Shown piece after piece: positions 1-7,033 of a DNA stretch of 11,097 bases. A program made the position numbers and the translations under genes. The stretch spans positions 1 to 11,097 of the forward strand of contig DLDC01000192.1 in assembly GCA_002480935.1 (NCBI GenBank). The letters are read 5' to 3'. Under the pieces are notes generated by a model. That model had not been told where the DNA came from, made no database searches, and saw nothing but the letters and a program-made list of their open reading frames with translations. The stretch comes from Prevotella sp. UBA7782. GTDB taxonomy: Bacteria > Bacteroidota > Bacteroidia > Bacteroidales > Bacteroidaceae. Each line of letters starts with the position of its first letter. The first letter of the stretch is position 1.

Positions 1-275
1 GGCATGCAAATCACCAGGTCTATGCTTGTTGTCTTGAGCACGGCCTCGGCTTCCTCTGTGGTAGACACCTGTATGAACATGGGCGGGTAGCGCAGCCCCA
101 GACTCATATACTCATTATATATCTTCTCCTCCACGCGCCCGTCGTCTTCCAGCATAAAGGCATCGTAGGGGTTTGCCACGATGAGTACATTATATATACG
201 GCGCATCATGAGGTTGACAAATGATACGTCTTTCAGGTAGAACTGATTCCATTCGGCAGGTTGTAACTTCTTCAT
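1..275 (-). CDS. PEP/pyruvate-binding domain protein, N-terminal fragment (PEP synthase-like)
   Basis: Only the first 91 codons lie in the window; the gene runs off the left edge. The translation begins MKKLQPAEWNQFYLKD, followed by the segment MRRIYNVLIVANPYDAFMLEDDGR and, near the cut, IDLVICMP. This alternation of hydrophobic strands with an acidic loop resembles a response-regulator receiver fold. I recognise it as the N-terminus of the roughly 1000-residue Bacteroidales proteins that join a receiver-like domain to a PEP/pyruvate-binding (PEP synthase-like) region. The catalytic part is outside the window, so the enzymatic assignment rests on remembered family similarity. The ATG at 275 is supported by a -7 box about 40 bases upstream and by the lack of any earlier in-frame extension of similar character. 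The gene is followed on the same strand by nothing visible here. Confidence 0.7.
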   Translation of the reverse strand, partial: MKKLQPAEWNQFYLKDVSFVNLMMRRIYNVLIVANPYDAFMLEDDGRVEEKIYNEYMSLGLRYPPMFIQVSTTEEAEAVLKTTSIDLVICM

Positions 276-315
276 ATCGATAGATTTAGGCCACTGTTCT
301 TCTTTAATGTCATCG

Positions 316-323
316 CAAAGCTA
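316..323 (-). promoter_or_regulatory. Bacteroidetes -7 promoter box for the PEP/pyruvate-binding gene
   Basis: On the minus strand this reads TAGCTTTG, a full match to TAnnTTTG. It lies 40 bases before the ATG at 275, which would give a leader of roughly 30 bases. I see no clear -33 TTTG at the usual distance. Confidence 0.5.
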
Positions 324-415
324 ATAAAAAAATCGGGAAAAGCCATCACTACGTTCTGAAAAGTTGCTTGCATGAATTTTAGTTCGGCTTTTGCCAAGCA
401 TTTATCGGCTTACCT

Positions 416-506
416 AAAACCCATGCTTTTGCTTTCTGAAAGTGCCTGTTTCGTGCTTCAAAAGTGCCTGTTTTGTGCTTCAAAAGTGCCTATTTTGTTT
501 TTTGGT
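416..506. repeat. 22-bp tandem repeat with a flanking dispersed-repeat module
   Basis: Three copies of a 22-base unit beginning AGTGCCTGTTT start at 441, 463 and 485. The first two differ by very few bases and the third decays after about 12 bases. Immediately left, 416-440 contains ACCCATGCTTTTG followed by CTTTCTGAA. A diverged relative of 416-451 lies at 10773-10808. The repeat array overlaps the 3' end of the GH106 gene, whose stop codon (480-482) lies within the second unit, so the last eight or so residues of that protein are encoded by repeat DNA. Function is unknown; such arrays may be structural or mobile intergenic repeats. Confidence 0.75.
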
Positions 507-3092
507 CAGCACAATAAAGACGCTCTCATAGGGCTTCATGCGCAGCTTCACACTCTTGTTTCGTGTCAGTGCGGCATCTCTTTTAGCTTTTGTGTAGGGA
601 TTCCAAAGCTCTGCATGTGTGAAGTTTGACCGCAGTTTTACGTCTTGACAGAAATTGTGATTGCTGTGGTTGTAAACAAAATAGATGTCGGCTCCCTTCA
701 CAGTACGATGGAAAAAGCATGTCTTGTCATCAGGCAGGTTGGCACTTCTAAGGGTTATGTCGGGCTGGATGTTTCTCTTGGCAAGCTCCTCGCCCACATC
801 TTGGCCTTTGTTGCACCATATTACAGGCACGCCGGCTCTTTCAAAACATTTTATTTTAGAAATAGCTTTATCAGACAGAAAGGTACGGTCTTGCACGATA
901 AGAGCTTTGTAAGTCATGCCCGCATCAGTTGCCAGCTCACCCTGTTTTGCATAAAGACGGGTGGCCAGTGCATGATATGTGCAGACATCAAAGTTATAAC
1001 CTTCCGGAATATCCGGTAATTTATAAGCCAAAGTCTTTTGTGGAGGGTCCTCGCCAATATATACACAGAGGTCTACCACCGGCTTTCCCGTCTGCAACAT
1101 TTGTGAGCATCTTGCCTGATATTCCCAAAAAGGCCCCACCGTTTTCCAATTAGGATGAAATCGATGGAATACATACGGATGCTTGCTGTTGGCATCGTCA
1201 TACTTGTGTGTGAGCCATGGCTGATAAGAGGAAGCACATACCACAAACTCGTTTATGCCCCTACAGTATGCCAGATTGGCTATGCGCAGCAGCTCTTGCC
1301 ATGTGGCTTCATAAGGAGTATCGGTAAAGGCTTCGGCTGAGGCTACGTTATGCCCGTAGAGATGAGCTGCTGAGCTGGCGTCCAGGCAATCATAATTGCC
1401 GTTTTTCTGGTAAGTCCAAAACTCGCCTTGCGGTTTATCGCATATTCCCCTGCTGGCAATATTGTCATTATCTATATTGAGCATGGCTTGGCTGGTGAAT
1501 GTTATGCCGTCTTGCCTGCACAGCTTTTCGAATGTCCCATAAAACTCGTTACGTATCAGGTGCGCTATTGTCTGGCGAAAGTCCAGCAGTGTTTTCTCCG
1601 TCTTTTCCCTGCTGTCTATAATATATCCTTTCAACATAGGAAGCAGGGGGATGATGTCATAGCCATTCAGCTTGCTGAATGCTTTCTCAAAACCGCTCGT
1701 CCAGTTGGCTATGCCAGCCTCATGGCTGTCCATTACCATGCCTGTTGGCTTGCAGCCAATGGCTGAAAGCGTGTCGCAGATGGCCTTAAAGTAATGGGCA
1801 TACTGTGTCTTTGCCGCTTTGGCCGACATGACATCAGCTTCCAGCCCCAAGAGGTTTGCCCTGCCATGCTTGGTTTTTGCTCCGGTGGGCACATGGCCAA
1901 AGCGCATGATGTGCCATGTGCCTGGCTCCAATGTCAGGGTGAGGGTGCCGTCTGCTTGCATCTTGTCTGAGATGTTGGTAATGGCACGGCTGCTTAATTT
2001 GCCAGCTTCTGAGCCATCGTGATGAGGATATTCTACCTCTGTACGCATTCCGCTCTTCACTTCCCAGTTGTTTATCTTGTCTCTGCTGCCAATGCGCAGG
2101 TCGCTAATCTCTAGTTGCGGAAAGGCCTTGCCGGGGTCTAGCCAGTCATGAAGTCTCACTCGGAAGTAGCGTCCAGATACTTTCGGAAAGTTGATGGTGC
2201 GCTCTTTGGACTTGTAACCAATAACGTTTTCTATGCCTTGCAATGGGGTTGCCGAAGTCCAGACCTTCCCGTCGTTGCTGTATTCCAAATTGCCTATAGG
2301 CGGCAAATCCACGTAGCCAGCCCCGAAATAACGTTCTTGTGGCTTCCCCGGAATGTTCATAGAGCCCATAGACCCTTTGCCGCGTGGCTTGCAGCAGTAT
2401 GAAATGGTGCAGATGTCTATATTCTTACCTGCGTCATACGTCACGGTGAACTCCTTGTTGTCTGTCACTTTACGTGAGCCATGCAGCAGCCAGATGTCTT
2501 GATACTGCATACTGTCGGGGAATAAGAGCGTGGCTATGTCATGAAAGCTTTTTGCCGAGCCGGCTATGTTTACGGTTATCTGCTTCTTGCCAGTCACAGT
2601 GACCAGCGTGTCTGCCATGACCAGCTGTTGCATACCCAGGTCTTCTGTTATCCAGGGGCCGCCGGCAACGTAGCCATTGCTTGCCGCAACTTCGAAAGAG
2701 AGGCCTGACTGCTTGGCTCTCTTGGCGGCATATTTCAGCATTTCCCACCACGTGGCTGACATAGAAGGATATGCTCCCACAGCGGGACCGTGTACCTGAT
2801 CGTAAAAGACAACTCCTCCTACGCCTTTCTCCTTGAATGCCTTGAGGTCGGCATCAATGCCTTCCTTCGTCGTAACTGTTTCGCCATGAAACCACCATAC
2901 CTTTGTTCTGACGGAATCGTGTGGATGTGAGAAGTTGTTTTCGAGAGTCTTGTACAGGCGCTGAGCGTAATGCCCTTTTGTTTTAGGTCTTGTTGAGGAT
3001 GATGCCTGCCCGCCCATTGGTTGCCCCCATGTGCCTATGCAGAGGCTACTTGCCAAGATGGCTATAAGGATAGAGAAAGTTTTTTTTCGCAT
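480..3092 (-). CDS. Glycoside hydrolase family 106 protein (putative alpha-L-rhamnosidase)
   Basis: An 870-residue secreted enzyme. Residues 1-23 form a type I signal peptide (basic MRKK, hydrophobic stretch, cleavage near TWG|Q), so it should act in the periplasm or outside. The N-terminal part carries KVWWFHGETVTTKEGI (about 64-79), GVGGVVFYDQVHG and a WWEMLKYAAKRAKQ helix, typical of the GH106 TIM barrel. The middle holds a beta-sandwich insertion (GRYFRVRLHDW...LEISDLRIGS). The active-site region shows DSHEAG with Glu458 followed by NWTSGFEKAF and NGYDIIPLLP, and SAEAFTD with Glu587; these fit the acidic residues conserved in GH106. The family removes terminal alpha-L-rhamnose, in known cases from rhamnogalacturonan and other plant or bacterial glycans. 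At 870 residues it is shorter than many GH106 enzymes and ends soon after the PYESVFIVL strand. The final TKKQNRHF is encoded by a tandem repeat. The exact substrate cannot be told from sequence. Confidence 0.82.
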   Translation of the reverse strand: MRKKTFSILIAILASSLCIGTWGQPMGGQASSSTRPKTKGHYAQRLYKTLENNFSHPHDSVRTKVWWFHGETVTTKEGIDADLKAFKEKGVGGVVFYDQVHGPAVGAYPSMSATWWEMLKYAAKRAKQSGLSFEVAASNGYVAGGPWITEDLGMQQLVMADTLVTVTGKKQITVNIAGSAKSFHDIATLLFPDSMQYQDIWLLHGSRKVTDNKEFTVTYDAGKNIDICTISYCCKPRGKGSMGSMNIPGKPQERYFGAGYVDLPPIGNLEYSNDGKVWTSATPLQGIENVIGYKSKERTINFPKVSGRYFRVRLHDWLDPGKAFPQLEISDLRIGSRDKINNWEVKSGMRTEVEYPHHDGSEAGKLSSRAITNISDKMQADGTLTLTLEPGTWHIMRFGHVPTGAKTKHGRANLLGLEADVMSAKAAKTQYAHYFKAICDTLSAIGCKPTGMVMDSHEAGIANWTSGFEKAFSKLNGYDIIPLLPMLKGYIIDSREKTEKTLLDFRQTIAHLIRNEFYGTFEKLCRQDGITFTSQAMLNIDNDNIASRGICDKPQGEFWTYQKNGNYDCLDASSAAHLYGHNVASAEAFTDTPYEATWQELLRIANLAYCRGINEFVVCASSYQPWLTHKYDDANSKHPYVFHRFHPNWKTVGPFWEYQARCSQMLQTGKPVVDLCVYIGEDPPQKTLAYKLPDIPEGYNFDVCTYHALATRLYAKQGELATDAGMTYKALIVQDRTFLSDKAISKIKCFERAGVPVIWCNKGQDVGEELAKRNIQPDITLRSANLPDDKTCFFHRTVKGADIYFVYNHSNHNFCQDVKLRSNFTHAELWNPYTKAKRDAALTRNKSVKLRMKPYESVFIVLTKKQNRHF

Positions 3093-3373
3093 AACTGTTG
3101 TCAGAAAGTTGATTGCCAGCTAATAGCCCATATAGAAAAGTTGTTGTTGGGTAAGCTGCAGTGTTGTGCTGATAGCCTTGCTTAAAGGTGTTTTTGCGTA
3201 AGGTAAAGTTATATAGGTTATAAAACCAAGATTTAAGGTGCTTTTTTTAGATATATCGCAGCATCCGGCATATTACATCCGGCACTGAGGCAGGGCCCTG
3301 TGCTTATGCAGCCATCACAAAGAAGGCTGCTCAGACAGGAGCCAGAGCGGAGGCAGACGCATTTTCTAATACT
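3093..3373. other. Gene-free upstream region of the GH106 gene
   Basis: No credible reading frame. On the minus strand TAACTTTA (3204-3211) is a one-mismatch version of the -7 box, about 110 bases before the GH106 start, and could be its promoter. A 9-base direct repeat CATCCGGCA occurs at 3262-3270 and 3276-3284. I could not find a clear terminator for the small upstream gene ending at 3374. Confidence 0.3.
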
Positions 3374-3577
3374 CTACTTCTTGCGCCTCTGTGACTTTCT
3401 GTTGGCCCGTTGCTCTCGGTATTTGGCCTTTTGGCGTGCGCTGCCTGAGCCATGCGCGCCGGTGATGTACTTCTTTTTCTTGGCTTTGGTCTTTACTTTG
3501 CCATCACCGGTGTTGTTGTTTTTCTGGGCACCTTTAAAGACAATGCCCGTCTCAATGATTTCGTCTATTTCGCTCAT
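3374..3577 (-). CDS. Small lysine/arginine-rich protein of unknown function
   Basis: A 67-residue protein with an acidic start (MSEIDEIIETGIVFKG) and a long basic tail (KTKAKKKK, then RQKAKYREQRANRKSQRRKK). The tail could bind RNA or DNA, and the composition resembles small ribosome-associated proteins, but I recognise no family and see no cysteines, signal peptide or membrane segment. It sits alone on the minus strand, 224 bases after the AICAR formyltransferase gene and 281 bases before the GH106 start. No exact TAnnTTTG box precedes it. The opposite-strand frame over the same bases gives a hydrophobic, compositionally odd protein and is the less likely choice. Reality of the gene is a judgement from the ordered acidic-to-basic layout; it could also be a chance frame. 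Confidence 0.5.
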   Translation of the reverse strand: MSEIDEIIETGIVFKGAQKNNNTGDGKVKTKAKKKKYITGAHGSGSARQKAKYREQRANRKSQRRKK

Positions 3578-3729
3578 GTTCGCTTATTGATGTCTCATAT
3601 TACGGCATTTAGCGGGTCTAAATTCAATAATCCAGCTCTCCATCCGTACATAAGAGGGTTAAAAAAATGAGATATAAGGTTCTGTAAATCCCGTCTGTGA
3701 CTCGTCATCGTATTGTCACGGCAGGCTTC

Positions 3730-3781
3730 GCGCTCCCATCTGCCGCAGGAGCATGGGTGATGTTCCTACGGCAAGTGGCGC
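3730..3781 (-). other. Long inverted repeat downstream of the AICAR formyltransferase gene
   Basis: TGCCGCAGG (3741-3749) pairs with CCTACGGCA (3765-3773) over nine positions with one wobble on the minus strand, and GCGC at 3730-3733 and 3778-3781 can close an outer stem. It lies 20-70 bases after the stop of the minus-strand gene. There is no run of T after it, so it is not a textbook intrinsic terminator, but it may protect or define the transcript end. Confidence 0.4.
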
Positions 3782-3801
3782 GTGAGGTATGTTCATAACG
3801 A

Positions 3802-4983
3802 TTAGTGATGGAACAGTCTGATGCCTGTCATGGCCATGGCTATGCCATACTTGTCGCATGTGTCTATCACATTGTCATCGCGTATAGAGCCTCCGGCCTG
3901 TGCTATATAGCGCACTCCGCTCTTGTGGGCACGCTCTATGTTGTCGCCAAAGGGGAAGAAGGCATCCGAGCCAAGTGCCACATCGGTGTTCTTGGCTATC
4001 CATTCCTTCTGCTCAGGACGTGTGAACGGCTCCGGCTTCTCTGTGAAGAACTGCTGCCAAGTGCCCTCTCTCAGCACATCTTCATACTCTTCTGAGAGAT
4101 ACACATTGATGGTATTGTCGCGGTCGGCACGGCGAATGTGCTCCTTGAAGGGCAGGTTGAGCACTTTGGGGCTCTGCCTGAGCCACCACTCATCAGCTTT
4201 ATTGCCAGCCAGACGCGTGCAGTGGATGCGGCTCTGCTGCCCTGCGCCGATGCCAATGGCCTGTCCGTCTTTCACGTAGCAAACAGAATTGCTTTGCGTG
4301 TACTTCAGGACGATTTGCGAAATCATCAGGTTGCGCAGTGCCTCGGCCGGTATTTCTTTGTTCTTGGTGGGGCGGTTGGCGTATATCTGCGGGTCGTTGA
4401 GCTTCACCTCATTGCGTCCTTGCTCAAAGGTAATGCCAAACACTTGCTTGTGCTCAATGGGGTTGGGCTTATAGTTGGGGTCTATCTTGATGATGTTGTA
4501 GGTGCCCTTGCGCTTTGACTTCAGAATGTTGAGCGCCTCGGGTGTATAGTCCGGGGCGATGACACCGTCGCTCACCTCGCGCTTGATGAGCTTTGCCGTT
4601 GCCTCGTCGCATGTGTCGCTGAGCGCGCAGAAGTCTCCGTAAGAGCACATACGGTCGGCTCCACGCGCCCGGGCGTAGGCATTAGCCAGCGGAGTGAGCT
4701 CAAAGTCTATATCGTCTACAAAGTAAATCTTCTTCAGAGTGTCGCTCAGGGGCAGGCCTATGGCGGCACCTGCGGGGCTGACATGCTTGAACGAAGCCGC
4801 AGCAGGCATGCCTGTGGCCTCTTTCAGTTCCTTTACGAGCTGCCAGGAGTTGAGCGCATCAAGGAAGTTGATGTAGCCTGGCCTGCCGTTTAACACTTCA
4901 ATAGGAAGCTCGCCTTCCTCCATATATATTCTGGAAGGCTTTTGGTTGGGATTGCATCCGTACTTAAGAGCTAATTCTTTCAT
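3802..4983 (-). CDS. Stand-alone phosphoribosylaminoimidazolecarboxamide (AICAR) formyltransferase
   Basis: This 393-residue cytoplasmic enzyme should transfer a formyl group from 10-formyltetrahydrofolate to AICAR, giving FAICAR in the last part of de novo purine synthesis. It starts MKELALKYGCNPNQKPSRIY, carries FKHVSPAGAA with the Lys66-His67 pair that corresponds to the catalytic KH of the PurH transformylase domain, and ends with DAFFPFGDNIERAHKSGVRYIAQAGGSIRDD and a terminal TGIRLFHH. The N-terminal MGS-like IMP cyclohydrolase domain of bifunctional PurH is absent, so ring closure to IMP must be done by another protein. Stand-alone versions near 390 residues are known in Bacteroidetes and some Firmicutes, often beside a full purH elsewhere in the genome. 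I leave the symbol empty to avoid confusion with bifunctional PurH. A -7 box lies 38 bases before the ATG; the gene diverges from the small plus-strand gene at 5107. Confidence 0.9.
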   Translation of the reverse strand: MKELALKYGCNPNQKPSRIYMEEGELPIEVLNGRPGYINFLDALNSWQLVKELKEATGMPAAASFKHVSPAGAAIGLPLSDTLKKIYFVDDIDFELTPLANAYARARGADRMCSYGDFCALSDTCDEATAKLIKREVSDGVIAPDYTPEALNILKSKRKGTYNIIKIDPNYKPNPIEHKQVFGITFEQGRNEVKLNDPQIYANRPTKNKEIPAEALRNLMISQIVLKYTQSNSVCYVKDGQAIGIGAGQQSRIHCTRLAGNKADEWWLRQSPKVLNLPFKEHIRRADRDNTINVYLSEEYEDVLREGTWQQFFTEKPEPFTRPEQKEWIAKNTDVALGSDAFFPFGDNIERAHKSGVRYIAQAGGSIRDDNVIDTCDKYGIAMAMTGIRLFHH

Positions 4984-5020
4984 TTTGCTGAATACTGGAA
5001 TATATGTAAAATTTCGATTG

Positions 5021-5028
5021 CAAATATA
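5021..5028 (-). promoter_or_regulatory. -7 promoter box for the AICAR formyltransferase gene
   Basis: Minus-strand TATATTTG matches TAnnTTTG exactly, giving a leader of about 30 bases before the ATG at 4983. A TTTG lies 20 bases further upstream, somewhat closer than the usual -33 element. The box is only about 45 bases from the oppositely directed box at 5072. Confidence 0.6.
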
Positions 5029-5071
5029 CTATTTTTCTTGCAAATAAAGTTCATCGTATGCCAAAAATGCT

Positions 5072-5079
5072 TATATTTG
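5072..5079 (+). promoter_or_regulatory. -7 promoter box for the small putative regulator gene
   Basis: TATATTTG on the plus strand, an exact TAnnTTTG match and identical to the divergent box at 5021-5028. The ATG follows 28 bases after the box. No convincing -33 element is visible. Confidence 0.6.
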
Positions 5080-5106
5080 CATCCTAGTTAGGGAAGATTT
5101 GTAGTT

Positions 5107-5412
5107 ATGAAAAAAGATTTAAAGCTTCTGATAGAGAAGTTTGGGCATCGTTGGACAGAGATGAAAGGTGCCCAGGAAGATTTTGAGAAGTTGTCTAAAC
5201 GGCTGCTCTCGTATGGCATCAATCTCGAGGTGAGGTCGTTGAAGCGTTTATGGAATGTGCTTGAAAAGCCTATGAAGCGGCACAAACCATCGCTCGACAG
5301 ATTGGCACTCTTTGCCGGTTTTCAGTCGTGGAGCGACCTTCAGCAAGCCTTGCACGGCACAAGTGATGCTCAGCTCAACTATGAGGACGAGCCAGAAAAG
5401 AAGCTCCATTAA
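5107..5412 (+). CDS. Small putative DNA-binding protein (Bacteroidetes helix-rich regulator-like)
   Basis: A 101-residue protein without signal peptide or membrane segment, so cytoplasmic. Residues 25-83 read FEKLSKRL... VRSLKRLWNVLE...KPSLDRLALFAGFQSWSDLQQALHG. This layout (a helix, then an 'S-L-K-R-L-W' helix, then 'S-L-D-R-L-A-x-F-x-G-F-x-S-W-x-D') resembles the N-terminal helix-turn-helix-like segment of many Bacteroidetes putative regulators of unknown target. The tail after residue 85 is acidic and probably disordered. The ATG at 5107 is supported by the -7 box 28 bases upstream. It is transcribed away from the AICAR formyltransferase gene, and the two promoters face outward within 60 bases, so it could regulate itself or its neighbour. 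The DNA-binding role is inferred from pattern resemblance only. Confidence 0.65.
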   Translation: MKKDLKLLIEKFGHRWTEMKGAQEDFEKLSKRLLSYGINLEVRSLKRLWNVLEKPMKRHKPSLDRLALFAGFQSWSDLQQALHGTSDAQLNYEDEPEKKLH

Positions 5413-5420
5413 AGAATTTT

Positions 5421-5458
5421 GGCCCCGTACATACCATGGCCATTGGTATGCCGGGGCC
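5421..5458. terminator. Strong hairpin after the small putative regulator gene
   Basis: GGCCCCG (5421-5427) pairs with CGGGGCC (5452-5458), and CATACCA (5430-5436) with TGGTATG (5444-5450), leaving a 7-base loop. It begins eight bases after the stop codon at 5412. Only TT follows directly, with a T-rich stretch from 5475, so it is an imperfect intrinsic terminator on the plus strand. On the minus strand the stem is followed by AAAATTCTTT, so it might also serve the GH28 transcript from the other side. Confidence 0.55.
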
Positions 5459-5670
5459 TTAATGGTATAAGATTATTGTTTTTCTTGTATGTTTCGGCTT
5501 CACCAAAGTATGTGCCTTGAGCGGTTCTTTGGCCGGGCAGAAGGGGTGAACCTGAAATCTTGCTATTTTATTGTCAGCATTTTGTTAGTTTAATGGTTGT
5601 GTTGGCAAATTTAAGCAAAATGTCTTGAATGTGCAAGAAAAACTAAATAAATGTCGCTTTCTGCCTGCTT

Positions 5671-7005
5671 TTACTTGTCATCTATCAAGATATACTCCGG
5701 CCTTTCGTCTGGATTCTGTGTCTTGATGCTCACATTTTTGAAGCTCACGTTGCGTGCATGGCGAACAAAGAAGCCCTTGGCGGGCAGCGTGCCCCACATG
5801 GTAGCCTCCGGATAATCTTTCTCCTTCTCGTCTGTCGGCACCAGTGTGGCAGGGCAGCCGCCTGGGTGCGTGATGCTGATGTTGCGCAGAATGATATTGC
5901 AGACGGGGTGGCCCGGCAGTCCGGTGATGGAGCATCCCGTAGTCCCGGCATCGTTAACGGTGATGTCAGAGAGGGTTACGTTGCTCAGAGAGCCCACATT
6001 CGTGATGTTCTGACCTTCGTAATAGCCTCGTGCCCTGTTGCCCAGCCTGACGAAGATAGGGCTCTCTGTGCCCGTTGCATGTATGTTGCTTATAACCACG
6101 TCCGACAGTTTGCCGCCGTCAACCATCTCAACCGAGATGGCCGATATGCCTCTGCTCTTGCCGAAGAAGAGCGTGCTCTGGTCGTCGCTCGGCCGGATGG
6201 TGATGTTGCTGATATGGATGTTCTTAAACCCTCCGTTGCTCTCCGTGCCCAGTTTTACCGCATTGCAGTGGCTGCTCACCACACAGTTTTTCACAATAAT
6301 GTTTTCGCAGAGGCGGGGAGAAGTGCTCTTCAGCGTGATGCCGTCGTCGTCGCTGTCGGCAGTCATGTTGGTTACTTCAACGTTGTGACATCCGTCCAAG
6401 TCTAGCGCGTCGTTGTTATAGTTGTTGCGATTATATACTTTTATGCCGTTGATGCTCACGTTGTCGCATGCCAGATAGTGCTGCATCCAGCATCCTGAGT
6501 TTCTCAGCGTCACGTCTTTGATGTTTAGTTGCCGGCACTCTATGAACCTGATGAGGTGGGGGCGTGTAATGCCTTCATCGTTCCAAGACAATTTCGGAAA
6601 TCCCTTACCCTGTCCGTCTATACATCCTTTGCCCGTTATAGAAACATCAGTGGCTTGGTTGGCATATATCAGTTGTATGGTTTCTTTCTGTGTGCGCAGT
6701 GACACATAACTGGGTTTGAGCTTCTTATAGTCTTTTATGTCTGTACTGCCATATAGCGTAGCCCCCTCATCCAGATGCAAGTCTACCTTGCTTTTCAGGA
6801 TGATGGTGCCCGTCTTGAAGTTGCCTTTGGGTATAACCACCCTTCCTCCTCCGTCGTTGTGGCATTGGTCTATGGCCTGCTGTATGGCCTTTGTGCTGAG
6901 AGTGGTGGTGTCGGCAATGGCACCATAATGGGTTATGACATAGTCTTTTGCCTGTGCCGTGACCGTGCAGGCCAGACAGAGAGCTATCAGTGATGATTTC
7001 TTCAT
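5671..7005 (-). CDS. Secreted glycoside hydrolase family 28 protein (polygalacturonase-type)
   Basis: A 444-residue right-handed beta-helix enzyme. Residues 1-19 are a type I signal peptide ending AQA|K, followed by YVITHYGAIADTTTLSTKAIQQAIDQC and GGGRVVIPKGNFKTGTIIL, the usual GH28 entry strands. The active-site strands are NND (Asp199), DSDDDGITLKS (Asp219-Asp221) and SSHCNAVKLGTES (His246), matching the NTD, DD and GHG motifs. The fourth motif, RIK, is not evident; the equivalent strand reads RGISAISVEMVDGG. Repeated N-I/V-x-I/V strands continue to about 425. The family hydrolyses galacturonan or rhamnogalacturonan backbones and related linkages in pectin; the unusual fourth motif suggests a non-classical subfamily, so the precise linkage is open. 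Together with the GH106 enzyme it fits rhamnogalacturonan use, but the two are not adjacent. A -7 box with a well-spaced -33 TTG precedes the gene. Confidence 0.85.
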   Translation of the reverse strand: MKKSSLIALCLACTVTAQAKDYVITHYGAIADTTTLSTKAIQQAIDQCHNDGGGRVVIPKGNFKTGTIILKSKVDLHLDEGATLYGSTDIKDYKKLKPSYVSLRTQKETIQLIYANQATDVSITGKGCIDGQGKGFPKLSWNDEGITRPHLIRFIECRQLNIKDVTLRNSGCWMQHYLACDNVSINGIKVYNRNNYNNDALDLDGCHNVEVTNMTADSDDDGITLKSTSPRLCENIIVKNCVVSSHCNAVKLGTESNGGFKNIHISNITIRPSDDQSTLFFGKSRGISAISVEMVDGGKLSDVVISNIHATGTESPIFVRLGNRARGYYEGQNITNVGSLSNVTLSDITVNDAGTTGCSITGLPGHPVCNIILRNISITHPGGCPATLVPTDEKEKDYPEATMWGTLPAKGFFVRHARNVSFKNVSIKTQNPDERPEYILIDDK

Positions 7006-7033
7006 GGCGATATGGTTTTTAAGTTATTTCTTG

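Noticed and set aside
416..506. The tandem units as a CRISPR array
   Set aside because: The 22-base units are directly contiguous with no unique spacers between them, and no cas gene is present.
372..629. An 85-codon plus-strand frame over the tandem repeats
   Set aside because: Most of it is antisense to GH106 or encoded by 22-bp repeats; repeat units keep frames open by chance.
3300..3590. A hydrophobic 96-codon plus-strand frame that looked like a membrane protein
   Set aside because: Its hydrophobicity is the mirror of the Lys-rich minus-strand frame; there is no promoter box, and the transmembrane-like pattern is irregular.
5758..6405. A 215-codon open frame on the plus strand inside the GH28 region
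   Set aside because: It is antisense to a GH28 gene with clear motifs and signal peptide; its translation has no recognisable family features.
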